This document shows, in pieces, positions 1 through 5,936 of a stretch of 7,529 nt of DNA. The position numbers were made by a program, and so were the translations under genes. Location: contig CAZRHH010000115.1 of NCBI GenBank assembly GCA_964599885.1, positions 1 through 7,529 on the forward strand, read 5' to 3'. Below the pieces are notes generated by a model, which ran no database searches, was not told the origin of the DNA, and saw only the letters and a list, made by a program, of their open reading frames with translations. Position 1 is the first letter of the stretch. Every line of letters starts with the position of its first letter. Source of the stretch: CAZRHH01 sp964599885 (lineage in GTDB: Bacteria > Chloroflexota > Dehalococcoidia > DSTF01 > JACRBR01).

Positions 1-1
1 G

Positions 2-265
2 AGCCGCCACGCCCGGCTGTGCAAGCGCGCCGGTGCCCGCGAGGAGGCGGCGGCGCTCTGGCGCCAGCTCTGGCGTCTCGGCGACGACGCCGCCGGCCTC
101 GAGTTGGCGAAGCACTACGAGCATCACGCCCGCGACCTGGCGGCGGCGGAGGAAACGACGGTCGCGCTCCTCCGCGCTGCCGACGGCGGCGTTGCTGAGG
201 ATGCGCTGCGTGTGCGCCTGGCGCGCGTGCGGCGGAAGCGAGCAAAGCTGGCGGTGGCGGCGTAG
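2..265 (+). CDS. C-terminal end of a YprB-like RNase H-fold exonuclease (partial)
   Basis: This open frame enters from the left edge and stops at TAG 263-265, leaving 87 codons. The visible protein is helical and rich in Ala, Arg and Leu, with a TPR-like pattern: a helix around CKRAGAREEAAALWRQL, a second with LELAKHYEHHARDLAAAEE, then a basic tail (RVRRKRAKLAVAA). The paired phrases 'RAG..EEAAALW' and 'LAKHYEHHARD' match my memory of the C-terminal repeats of YprB-type proteins, which carry an N-terminal RNase H-like 3'-5' exonuclease domain. That catalytic domain would lie outside the window, so the function is inferred from the tail alone. An unrelated TPR protein is the main alternative. 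Another frame is also open across this stretch, but its product is a low-complexity Arg/Ser string and was rejected. Confidence 0.55.
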   Translation, partial: SRHARLCKRAGAREEAAALWRQLWRLGDDAAGLELAKHYEHHARDLAAAEETTVALLRAADGGVAEDALRVRLARVRRKRAKLAVAA

Positions 266-268
266 ACG

Positions 269-292
269 CTCCTGACAGGGCGTCGTCAGGGG
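269..292 (+). terminator. Weak hairpin after the YprB-like gene, possible terminator
   Basis: CCTGAC (271-276) pairs with GTCAGG (285-290) around an 8-base loop. A U-G and a C-G pair extend the stem to 269/292. It starts 4 bases after the upstream stop codon and ends 19 bases before the uvrC start, a good place for a terminator. There is no T-run after it, and a competing pairing exists (GACGC 265-269 with GCGTC 280-284). It is therefore a weak or factor-assisted terminator at best. Confidence 0.3.
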
Positions 293-299
293 GCTTCGC

Positions 300-305
300 T
301 AGAAT
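300..305 (+). promoter_or_regulatory. Candidate -10 box for uvrC (TAGAAT)
   Basis: TAGAAT differs from TATAAT at one position and ends 6 bases before the GTG start of uvrC. No good TTGACA-like -35 box lies 16-18 bases upstream. If used, transcription would begin at or next to the start codon and give a leaderless mRNA. That fits the lack of a usable Shine-Dalgarno sequence: the only candidate, TAGGT, abuts the start codon. This rests on one short motif. Confidence 0.35.
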
Positions 306-311
306 GTAGGT

Positions 312-2216
312 GTGACTCAAACCCGCTTCCCTGAACAACTGGCGCAACTGCCGACCGGCCCCGGCGTGTACATCATGCGCAACGCCGCCGGCGACGTGAT
401 CTACGTCGGCAAGGCGGCGAACCTGCGCAGCCGCGTCCGATCGTACTTCGGCTCGCCCCTCAGCATGGAATCGAAGACGCGCTACCTCTCCGATGCCATC
501 GCCGACTTCGAGTACCTGGTCACCCACACCGAGCAGGAGGCGCTGCATCTGGAAGCGGCGCTCGTGAAGCGGCACCAGCCGATCTTCAACGTGCGGCTCA
601 AAGACGACAAGCACTACCCGTACCTGAAGGTCGACCTCGCCGATCCGTGGCCGCGTGTCTACATAACGAGGCGCGTCGCGAAGGACGGCGCCCGTTACTT
701 CGGGCCGTTCGCCAACGCCGGCTCGGTGCGCCGGACGCTCGACATCGTCAACAAGCTGTTTCCCTGGCGGTCGTGTACGAAGACGATTACGGGGACGGAC
801 CCGCGGCCATGCCTCGACTACTTCATCAACCGCTGCATCGCGCCGTGCACGTCGTACTGCACGAAGGAGGAATACGACGAGGTGATCCGGCAGGTGATCC
901 TGTTCCTCGAAGGGCGCACCGAGGAGGTGATGCGCTCGCTCAAGGCGGAGATGCGCGACGCCTCAGAGAAGATGGACTACGAGCGCGCCGCTCGCGTCCG
1001 TGACCAGATGACGGCGATCGAGCGCGTGACGGAGCGCCAGACCGTCGCCAGCACGAAGCGCTCCGACGAAGACGTCTTCGGGCTGGCGCGGGGCGACGAC
1101 GAGGCGATGGTGCAGGTGCTGTTCGTCCGTGGCGTCAAACTGGCCGCGGCCGACAGCTTCACGCTCGATGGCACCCGCGACGAATCGGACGCCGATGTGA
1201 TGGCCAGCTTCATCAAGCAGTTCTACGAGTCTGCGACCTATGTCCCGAAGCGCGTCATCGTGCCCGTCGAGCTGCCCGAGCGCGAGCTGATTGAGGCATA
1301 CCTGAGCGAACGACGCGGTTCGAACGTCGAACTGCTGGTACCGCAGCGCGGCGAGAAGCGCCGTCTCGTCGAGATGGCCACGACGAACGCGCGCGAAGCG
1401 TTCGACATGGCACGCGTGAAGTGGCTGGCCGATACCGGCAAGACGCAAGCCGCTCTGACGCAGCTTCAGGAGGAACTCGACTTACCGGCGCTCCCGAAGC
1501 GTATCGAGTGCTACGACATCTCGAACATCATGGGCACATCGTCCGTCGGTTCGATGGTCGTGTTCGCCGACGGGCACCCGCGGCCGCAGGAGTATCGCCG
1601 CTTCCGCATCAAAACGGTCGAGGGCGCCAACGATTTCGCGTCGATGGCCGAAGTGCTGCGGCGCCGCTTCGCCCGGGCGCGGGCGCAGATGATCGAAGCC
1701 GACGGGTTGAAGCGCGACGACTCGTCTCGCGACGTCGAAGGGGCGGCGCTGGAGGTGTCGGCGAGTGATAAGGTCGATGAGTCGTTCGCGACGGTGCCGG
1801 ATCTGGTGATCATCGATGGCGGCAAGGGGCAGCTCTCGGCGGCAGTAGACGTAATGCGCGACATGGGCGTGAAGCACGTACCGACGGTCGGCCTCGCGAA
1901 GCAGCACGAGGAGATCTACGTGCAGGACGTGTCAGAACCCATCGTACTGCCGCGAGCGTCGCAGGCGCTGTACCTCGTGCAGCGCATCCGCGACGAGGCG
2001 CACCGCTTCGCGATCACGTACCACCGAGGCATCCGCAGCAAGGCAGGCATGCAGTCGGCCCTGGATACGATTGCCGGCGTCGGCCCGAAACGAAAAAAGG
2101 CGCTGCTTAAGAAATTCGGCTCCGTGCGCGGCATCCGCGAAGCCAGCGTCGAGGAGATCGCGGCGACAGTTGGCTTCACGTCCGCGCTCGCGGAGCGCGT
2201 GAAGGCGCAGGTGTAA
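312..2216 (+). CDS. uvrC: UvrC, excinuclease ABC subunit C
   Basis: UvrC is the dual-incision nuclease of bacterial nucleotide excision repair. Recruited by UvrB at a lesion, it cuts the damaged strand 3' and then 5'. The protein is 634 residues (E. coli 610) and complete. Domains in order: a GIY-YIG nuclease (about 13-92), with GVY at 18-20, VIYVGKA at 29-35, R39 and E76 at the expected active-site positions; four cysteines C155, C167, C175 and C179, spaced like the [4Fe-4S] ligands reported for E. coli UvrC; a UVR motif that binds UvrB (about 205-240); and an RNase H-like nuclease, with ECYDIS (D402), NDFASM (D441), IDGGKGQ (D502) and DEAH (H564) matching the catalytic set. A C-terminal helix-hairpin-helix follows (about 583-632, IAGVGPKRKKALL). 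About 30 extra charged residues lie near 460-495. GTG 312 gives the usual family N-terminus. pcm follows after 3 bases. Confidence 0.98.
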   Translation: MTQTRFPEQLAQLPTGPGVYIMRNAAGDVIYVGKAANLRSRVRSYFGSPLSMESKTRYLSDAIADFEYLVTHTEQEALHLEAALVKRHQPIFNVRLKDDKHYPYLKVDLADPWPRVYITRRVAKDGARYFGPFANAGSVRRTLDIVNKLFPWRSCTKTITGTDPRPCLDYFINRCIAPCTSYCTKEEYDEVIRQVILFLEGRTEEVMRSLKAEMRDASEKMDYERAARVRDQMTAIERVTERQTVASTKRSDEDVFGLARGDDEAMVQVLFVRGVKLAAADSFTLDGTRDESDADVMASFIKQFYESATYVPKRVIVPVELPERELIEAYLSERRGSNVELLVPQRGEKRRLVEMATTNAREAFDMARVKWLADTGKTQAALTQLQEELDLPALPKRIECYDISNIMGTSSVGSMVVFADGHPRPQEYRRFRIKTVEGANDFASMAEVLRRRFARARAQMIEADGLKRDDSSRDVEGAALEVSASDKVDESFATVPDLVIIDGGKGQLSAAVDVMRDMGVKHVPTVGLAKQHEEIYVQDVSEPIVLPRASQALYLVQRIRDEAHRFAITYHRGIRSKAGMQSALDTIAGVGPKRKKALLKKFGSVRGIREASVEEIAATVGFTSALAERVKAQV

Positions 2217-2219
2217 GCC

Positions 2220-2912
2220 GTGGCCGTAGACGCCGACACGGCGCTGTCGTTCGCGCGCGACCGGATGCTCGATCTCCTCCGGCGCGAGATTCGCGACGAG
2301 CGCGTCATCGAGGCGATGGCGCGCGTCCCCCGCGAACGCTTCGTGCCGCCCGAACTGCGCGCCCGGAGTTATGACGATACGTCGCTGAGCATCGGCGAGG
2401 GCCAGACGATCTCACAGCCGTTGATGGTCGCCTTGATGCTTGAAGCGCTGCTGCTGCGGCCGCAGGATCGCGTGCTGGAAGTGGGCAGCGGCTCCGGATA
2501 TGCCGCCGCGATCCTCGCGCAGATCGTCGGCGAAGTCGTCGGCGTCGAGCGCCGGCGGGCGTTGCTGGAGCGTGCTCGTACAACGATCGCGGCGTGCGAC
2601 TACAGCAACGTCCGGCTGTACGAAGCCACCGATCGCCTCGGCCGATCAGAGAATGCGCCGTTCGATGCGATCCTCGTTTCTGCGGGCGCACCGCATATCC
2701 CGCGCGTGCTGCTCGATCAACTTGCTGGCGGCGGAAGGCTCGTGGCGCCCATCGGTGCGAGACGCTCGCAAGAGGTTGTCCGCGCGACGAAGACGGATCA
2801 CGGCATCGAACTTGTGCGGTTGGGATCCTGCGCGTTCGTGCCATTGATCGGGGCGGGCGCCTGGCCCGATGCAGGACCCGGCGGTGCTTCGGGAAGGATC
2901 AACGTGCGATAA
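2220..2912 (+). CDS. pcm: Pcm, protein-L-isoaspartate O-methyltransferase
   Basis: Pcm uses S-adenosylmethionine to methylate isoaspartyl residues formed by protein ageing, which starts their return to aspartate. The product is 230 residues, slightly longer than E. coli Pcm because of an N-terminal extension and a short Gly-rich tail. Visible family marks: VPRERFVPP (36-44), GEGQTISQPLMVALM (59-73) carrying the family's TISQP signature, SAM-binding motif I VLEVGSGSGYAAAIL (85-99), the acidic ligand E110 in VVGVE, APFDAILVSAGAPHIP (146-161), LAGGGRLVAPIG (168-179) and FVPLIGAGAW (206-215). The usual GDG of the post-motif-I loop is absent: residues 135-141 read EATDRLG. GTG 2220 is preceded by AGGTG (2209-2213) at 6 bases. 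ATG 2265 (M16) is a possible later start that keeps all motifs. The gene is in the same frame as uvrC, 3 bases after its stop, which suggests one transcript. Confidence 0.95.
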   Translation: MAVDADTALSFARDRMLDLLRREIRDERVIEAMARVPRERFVPPELRARSYDDTSLSIGEGQTISQPLMVALMLEALLLRPQDRVLEVGSGSGYAAAILAQIVGEVVGVERRRALLERARTTIAACDYSNVRLYEATDRLGRSENAPFDAILVSAGAPHIPRVLLDQLAGGGRLVAPIGARRSQEVVRATKTDHGIELVRLGSCAFVPLIGAGAWPDAGPGGASGRINVR

Positions 2913-2913
2913 C

Positions 2914-2935
2914 CGCGGCGTATGCGAACGCCGTG
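2914..2935 (+). terminator. Hairpin after pcm, possible terminator of the uvrC-pcm unit
   Basis: CGGCGT (2916-2921) pairs exactly with ACGCCG (2928-2933) around a 6-base loop. G-U and C-G pairs extend the stem to 2914/2935. It begins directly after the pcm stop. The sequence after it (GGCTATTCTC) is only mildly T-rich, so an efficient intrinsic terminator is uncertain. Its position ahead of an independent xerD promoter supports a terminator role. Confidence 0.4.
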
Positions 2936-2982
2936 TGGCTATTCTCTACTCGTATCGATTGTTGCGGATTTGTGTGATGCAG

Positions 2983-3000
2983 TTGCTGGACATCAAGCAA
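2983..3000 (+). promoter_or_regulatory. Imperfect 18-base palindrome at the xerD promoter, candidate operator
   Basis: The site fits TTGCT-n-GA-nn-TC-n-AGCAA: seven of nine base pairs are symmetric about 2991/2992. It covers the proposed -35 box (2987-2992), so a bound regulator could block RNA polymerase. A further TTGCTT (3019-3024) falls near the predicted transcription start and is the complement of AAGCAA at 2995-3000. No regulator is identified, and a palindrome of this quality can arise by chance. Confidence 0.35.
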
Positions 3001-3014
3001 AGTCGTGCTACAAT
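2987..3014 (+). promoter_or_regulatory. Sigma-70-type promoter for xerD with extended -10
   Basis: The -35 box is TGGACA (2987-2992, one mismatch to TTGACA), the spacer is 16 bases, and the -10 box is TACAAT (3009-3014, one mismatch to TATAAT). TG at 3006-3007, one base before it, makes an extended -10. The predicted transcription start is near 3021, giving a leader of about 44 bases before ATG 3065. The region is visibly richer in A/T than the genes around it. It is the best promoter match in the window and would also drive the genes downstream of xerD. Confidence 0.7.
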
Positions 3015-3053
3015 CGCGTTGCTTCACCCCCTGGCGTAACACCAAGATAGTCC

Positions 3054-3058
3054 GAGGG
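3054..3058 (+). promoter_or_regulatory. Shine-Dalgarno site that fixes the xerD start
   Basis: GAGGG lies 6 bases before ATG 3065. The frame is open back to a GTG at 3005, but that codon sits inside the extended -10 region, upstream of the predicted transcription start, and would add 20 residues unlike the family. The ATG is therefore preferred. Confidence 0.75.
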
Positions 3059-3064
3059 CTTCCC

Positions 3065-3970
3065 ATGGATGACCACATTGGGCATTTTCTGAATTTCATG
3101 TCGGTCGAGAAGGGCGCGTCGGGAAACACCGTCGCCGCGTACAAGAACGACCTGCAGCAGTTCGATGTCTTTCTCGTCTCGCTCAACGGCAACGGCAAGC
3201 CGCGCGATTGGGAATTGTTCGAACGCGACTTGATCGTGCAGTACTTGCTGACGTTGCGCGCCCGCAATTACGCGGAGGCGACAGTCGCGCGCAAAGTTGC
3301 CGCGATCAAATCGTTCTTCCAGTACATGCAGGCCGAAGGCGTGATCCGGCGCAACCCGGCCGAAAGTCTTGAGTCGCCGCGCGTCGGACGATCGCTGCCC
3401 AAGCCGCTGTCTGTCACCGAAGTCGACGAACTGCTCGAGCAGCCGATGAAACGCAATTCGCCAGAGGCGAAGCGCGATCGCGCGATGCTCGAACTGCTGT
3501 ACGCGACGGGCCTGCGCGTCACGGAACTTGTGTCGCTCGATATCGATGACGTGAACATGTCCGGACCGTACGTGCGCTGCATGGGCAAGGGTTCGAAAGA
3601 ACGCACGATTCCGATCCACGAGCAGGCCGCAGCCGCCGTAGCCGACTACCTTAACGACGGCCGCGCGCCGCTCGTGAAAGCGCGCAAGGAAGCGGCGTTG
3701 TTCGTCAACCGCCGCGGCGAACGCCTCACGCGCCAGGGCTTCTGGCTGATCCTCAAGCAGTACGCGAAGGAAGCGAACATCGCCACCCCCGTCACGCCGC
3801 ACACGTTGCGGCACTCCTTCGCCACTCATATGCTGAGGGGTGGGATGAATCTGCGCCACGTGCAAGAACTGCTGGGGCATGCCAATATTTCGACGACGCA
3901 GGTCTACACGCAGGTCGCCAACGAGCACGTCCGCCAGGTCTACGAAAAGGCGCATCCCCGAGCACGCTAA
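3065..3970 (+). CDS. xerD: Tyrosine recombinase XerC/XerD family, probably XerD
   Basis: Xer recombinases act in pairs at the dif site to resolve chromosome dimers into monomers before cell division. The product is 301 residues, close to E. coli XerD (298). Residues 1-100 are the N-terminal SAM-like DNA-binding domain (FLNFMSVEKGASGNTVAAY). The catalytic domain follows from about 110. Active-site residues match the XerD pattern: R151 (TGLRVTEL), K175 (GKGSKER), H246 and R249 (HTLRHSFATH), H272 (LLGHANISTTQ) and the nucleophile Y281 (VYTQV). The chain ends in the family's HPRAR tail. The LESPRVGRSLPKPLS stretch near 102-116 looks more like XerD than XerC, but the two are hard to separate without a tree. 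A single-gene Xer system or an integrase relative is less likely. It has its own promoter and is followed after 4 bases by a lipoprotein gene. Confidence 0.93.
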   Translation: MDDHIGHFLNFMSVEKGASGNTVAAYKNDLQQFDVFLVSLNGNGKPRDWELFERDLIVQYLLTLRARNYAEATVARKVAAIKSFFQYMQAEGVIRRNPAESLESPRVGRSLPKPLSVTEVDELLEQPMKRNSPEAKRDRAMLELLYATGLRVTELVSLDIDDVNMSGPYVRCMGKGSKERTIPIHEQAAAAVADYLNDGRAPLVKARKEAALFVNRRGERLTRQGFWLILKQYAKEANIATPVTPHTLRHSFATHMLRGGMNLRHVQELLGHANISTTQVYTQVANEHVRQVYEKAHPRAR

Positions 3971-3974
3971 CTCC

Positions 3975-5897
3975 TTGCCAAACAATCGCACGCAAGGCCG
4001 CCTCGTCGTTGGGGCGGCTTTCTTGCTGCTTGTCGCGACGCTCGCCGGCGCCTGTGACGATGGCGATTCGCCGGTGCAAGTTACCCCTACCGGCGCCGCG
4101 ACCGCCGCCATCACCTCCGCGCCCGCGGCCACCACGACGCGCACAGCGACGACGTCGTTCGCAGATCAACTACGCGAACGCGCGGATCTGCCGGGCAACG
4201 ACGCGCGCGATCTCGCAGCGCGATACGGACGCACCGACGGACTCGCGCCGGAGGCCAAACCGTTTACCCGGGAACTGAACGTCGGTGACCGGCGCAACTT
4301 TAACGTGCTGACGATCACCGTCAATCCGGTGCGCGTCAACGACGTGCCCGCGACGCTGCGCGCGAAAAGCGAGCACGCGTACTTCTTCGTCGCCGACACA
4401 CTCGACGTCAGCGCGTCCAGTGTCGAGGCCGCTGCGGCGACATTCGAGAGCGTGACATGGCCGCGCGTGACCGGCGTCTTCGGCGAGCCGCTGGCGCCGG
4501 GCATCGACGGCGATCCGCGGATCATCGTGTTGCAAGCGGATCTCGGCGGTGCCGGCGGCTACCGTTCGCTCGACGATGTGTATCTTCGGACGGTCCGCCC
4601 GCTCAGCAACGAGGCGGAGATGGTCTACCTCGACCGCACGCTGCCCATCGGCGGCGCGGCATTCGACGTCGTGCTCGCGCATGAGTTCCAGCACCTGATC
4701 CAAAGTAACAACGACCAGAGCGAAGAGGCATGGATCGACGAGGGGCTGTCGGAGAACGCTTCCGGCCTCGTCGGTGGTGCCGTCTCCTACGAACAGGCAT
4801 ATGCGGCGCGTCCGGATACGCAGCTCAATCACTGGGCGGGCGGCAACGTCCACTACGGCGCCAGCGCGGCATTCCTGCGCTACCTTGCCGACCGCTACGG
4901 CGGCGACGCCGCGCTCGGCGACATCGCCCGTGCCGAGGCCGACGGCGCCGCCGGCATCGAGGAGTTTCTCGCGGAACGCGGCGAAAGCGCGCGCTTCGCT
5001 GAGATCTTTGCCACCTGGATCGTCGCCAACGTGCTGGACGTCACCGCTGGCCCGTACGCCGCGGGGAGCCGCCCGCTGCGTATCAAGCCGGACGCGTCGC
5101 TCGCCGTCGGCGCTTCGGTGGACGGCGACGTCGCACAGTTTGGCGTCGACTACTATGCGCTCGATGGTCTCGACGGCGGCGAATACGAACTCCGCTTCGA
5201 TGGTTCGGAAGGGGTGCCGGTGCTGCCTGCGTGGACGCCGGGCGCCGACACCTGGTGGAGCAACACGAGCGATGACATCGACACGACGCTGACGCGCGAG
5301 CTCGATCTGACGAATGCGGCCGATGCCGCCCTCACGTTCGAACTCTGGGCCGACGTTGAGCGCTGGTACGACTGGGCTTACGTCGCCGCGTCGACCGACG
5401 GCGGTGCCACGTGGGAGCCGCTGACGGGCGAGCACACGACCGCCGACGACCCGGTGCAACAGGCGTACGGGGTTGGCTACACCGGTACAACGGGCGGCAG
5501 CGAGCCCGCCTGGGTCGAAGAACGCATCGACTTGCAGCCGTACGCTGGGCAGCGCATCCTCCTCCGCTTCGAGTACGTCACCGACGGCAGCACGCACGGC
5601 GAAGGGCTGGCGATCGATGACGTGCGGCTGGACGGCGCGCTGCTCGACGATGCGGGTTGGGACGCCGTCGGCTGGCTGAAGGTCGATCAGGCGTTGCCGC
5701 AGACGTACATCCTGCGCCTCATTGCTGAAGCAACGGACGGTACGCCCGTCGTGCGCGACGTGCCGCTCGACGCCAGCGCAGGCGGCACGCTGCGCTTCGA
5801 TGCGGCGGGGCTCAGCGGCGTTGTCGTCGCGATCGCCGGCTCGACGGAAGGCACGACCCAGCGCGCCCCATACAGCATCACGCTGGTACGGCCGTAG
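3975..5897 (+). CDS. Secreted lipoprotein zinc metalloprotease, immune-inhibitor-A-like
   Basis: This predicted surface protease has 640 residues from TTG 3975. The start is chosen because it gives a compact signal peptide: R5 and R9, a hydrophobic core at 10-26, and a lipobox-like LAGAC with C27 as the lipid-modified residue. The only upstream start, ATG 3879, would overlap xerD by 92 bases and add an Arg-rich leader. Residues 28-65 are a Thr/Ala linker. The catalytic core has HEFQH (H236, E237, H240) and WIDEG (E256), a gluzincin-like zinc site with 15 residues between H240 and E256. The M6 HExxHxxGxxH pattern is absent. Residues about 425-553 resemble the InhA-type MAM-like beta domain (WWSN, TLTRELDL, STDGGATW, YAGQRILLRFEYVTDG, IDDVRLDG). 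Residues 554-640 form another beta module (VGWLKVDQALPQ, VVRDVPLDA). The substrate is unknown. No Shine-Dalgarno is seen, so translation may be coupled to xerD. A terminator-like hairpin lies within its signal-peptide codons. Confidence 0.85.
   Translation: MPNNRTQGRLVVGAAFLLLVATLAGACDDGDSPVQVTPTGAATAAITSAPAATTTRTATTSFADQLRERADLPGNDARDLAARYGRTDGLAPEAKPFTRELNVGDRRNFNVLTITVNPVRVNDVPATLRAKSEHAYFFVADTLDVSASSVEAAAATFESVTWPRVTGVFGEPLAPGIDGDPRIIVLQADLGGAGGYRSLDDVYLRTVRPLSNEAEMVYLDRTLPIGGAAFDVVLAHEFQHLIQSNNDQSEEAWIDEGLSENASGLVGGAVSYEQAYAARPDTQLNHWAGGNVHYGASAAFLRYLADRYGGDAALGDIARAEADGAAGIEEFLAERGESARFAEIFATWIVANVLDVTAGPYAAGSRPLRIKPDASLAVGASVDGDVAQFGVDYYALDGLDGGEYELRFDGSEGVPVLPAWTPGADTWWSNTSDDIDTTLTRELDLTNAADAALTFELWADVERWYDWAYVAASTDGGATWEPLTGEHTTADDPVQQAYGVGYTGTTGGSEPAWVEERIDLQPYAGQRILLRFEYVTDGSTHGEGLAIDDVRLDGALLDDAGWDAVGWLKVDQALPQTYILRLIAEATDGTPVVRDVPLDASAGGTLRFDAAGLSGVVVAIAGSTEGTTQRAPYSITLVRP
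3994..4024 (+). terminator. Intrinsic-terminator-like hairpin within signal-peptide codons
   Basis: GCCGCC (3997-4002) pairs exactly with GGCGGC (4013-4018). The stem extends outward (AAG 3994-3996 with TTT 4019-4021, one G-U) and inward (3-4 more bases) to about 11 pairs around the loop GTCGTT. TTTCTT (4019-4024) follows, giving the A-stem-loop-T layout of an intrinsic terminator 24 bases after the xerD stop. It lies within codons 7-17 of the lipoprotein if TTG 3975 is the start. It may end most xerD transcripts or act as a translation-sensitive attenuator. Confidence 0.6.
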
Positions 5898-5922
5898 ATT
5901 CGCGCGTCGCGTGGTGCGCCGG

Positions 5923-5928
5923 TATCCT
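5923..5928 (+). promoter_or_regulatory. Candidate -10 box for the thioesterase gene (TATCCT)
   Basis: TATCCT fits TANNNT and ends 8 bases before ATG 5937. No clear -35 box is seen (TTCGCG at 5899-5904 is poor). No Shine-Dalgarno sequence precedes the ATG, so a leaderless transcript from here is possible. The gap from the upstream gene is only 39 bases, so readthrough is the alternative. Confidence 0.3.
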
Positions 5929-5936
5929 CGGACGCG

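Noticed and set aside
1315..1336. GTTCGAACGTCGAAC-like sequence resembling an SOS box inside uvrC
   Set aside because: It lies deep in the coding sequence, far from any promoter, and the spacing does not fit GAAC-N4-GTTC. No SOS-type box is seen before uvrC.
3005..3064. Upstream GTG 3005 as the xerD start, adding 20 residues
   Set aside because: The codon lies inside the extended -10 promoter region, the added residues do not resemble Xer N-termini, and ATG 3065 has a good GAGGG site at 6 bases.
2913..3064. A dif recombination site near xerD
   Set aside because: The gap has no 28-base sequence with the two 11-base arms and central spacer of dif. The only dyad found fits a promoter operator better.
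3879..3974. ATG 3879 as the start of the lipoprotein protease
   Set aside because: It would overlap the end of xerD by 92 bases and place a 32-residue Arg/Ser-rich leader before the signal peptide. TTG 3975 gives a normal lipoprotein signal peptide.
3008..4144. A 378-codon minus-strand open frame opposite xerD
   Set aside because: Composition is Arg/Val/His-rich with no motif, and it mirrors a certain xerD gene with all catalytic residues. It is a shadow frame.
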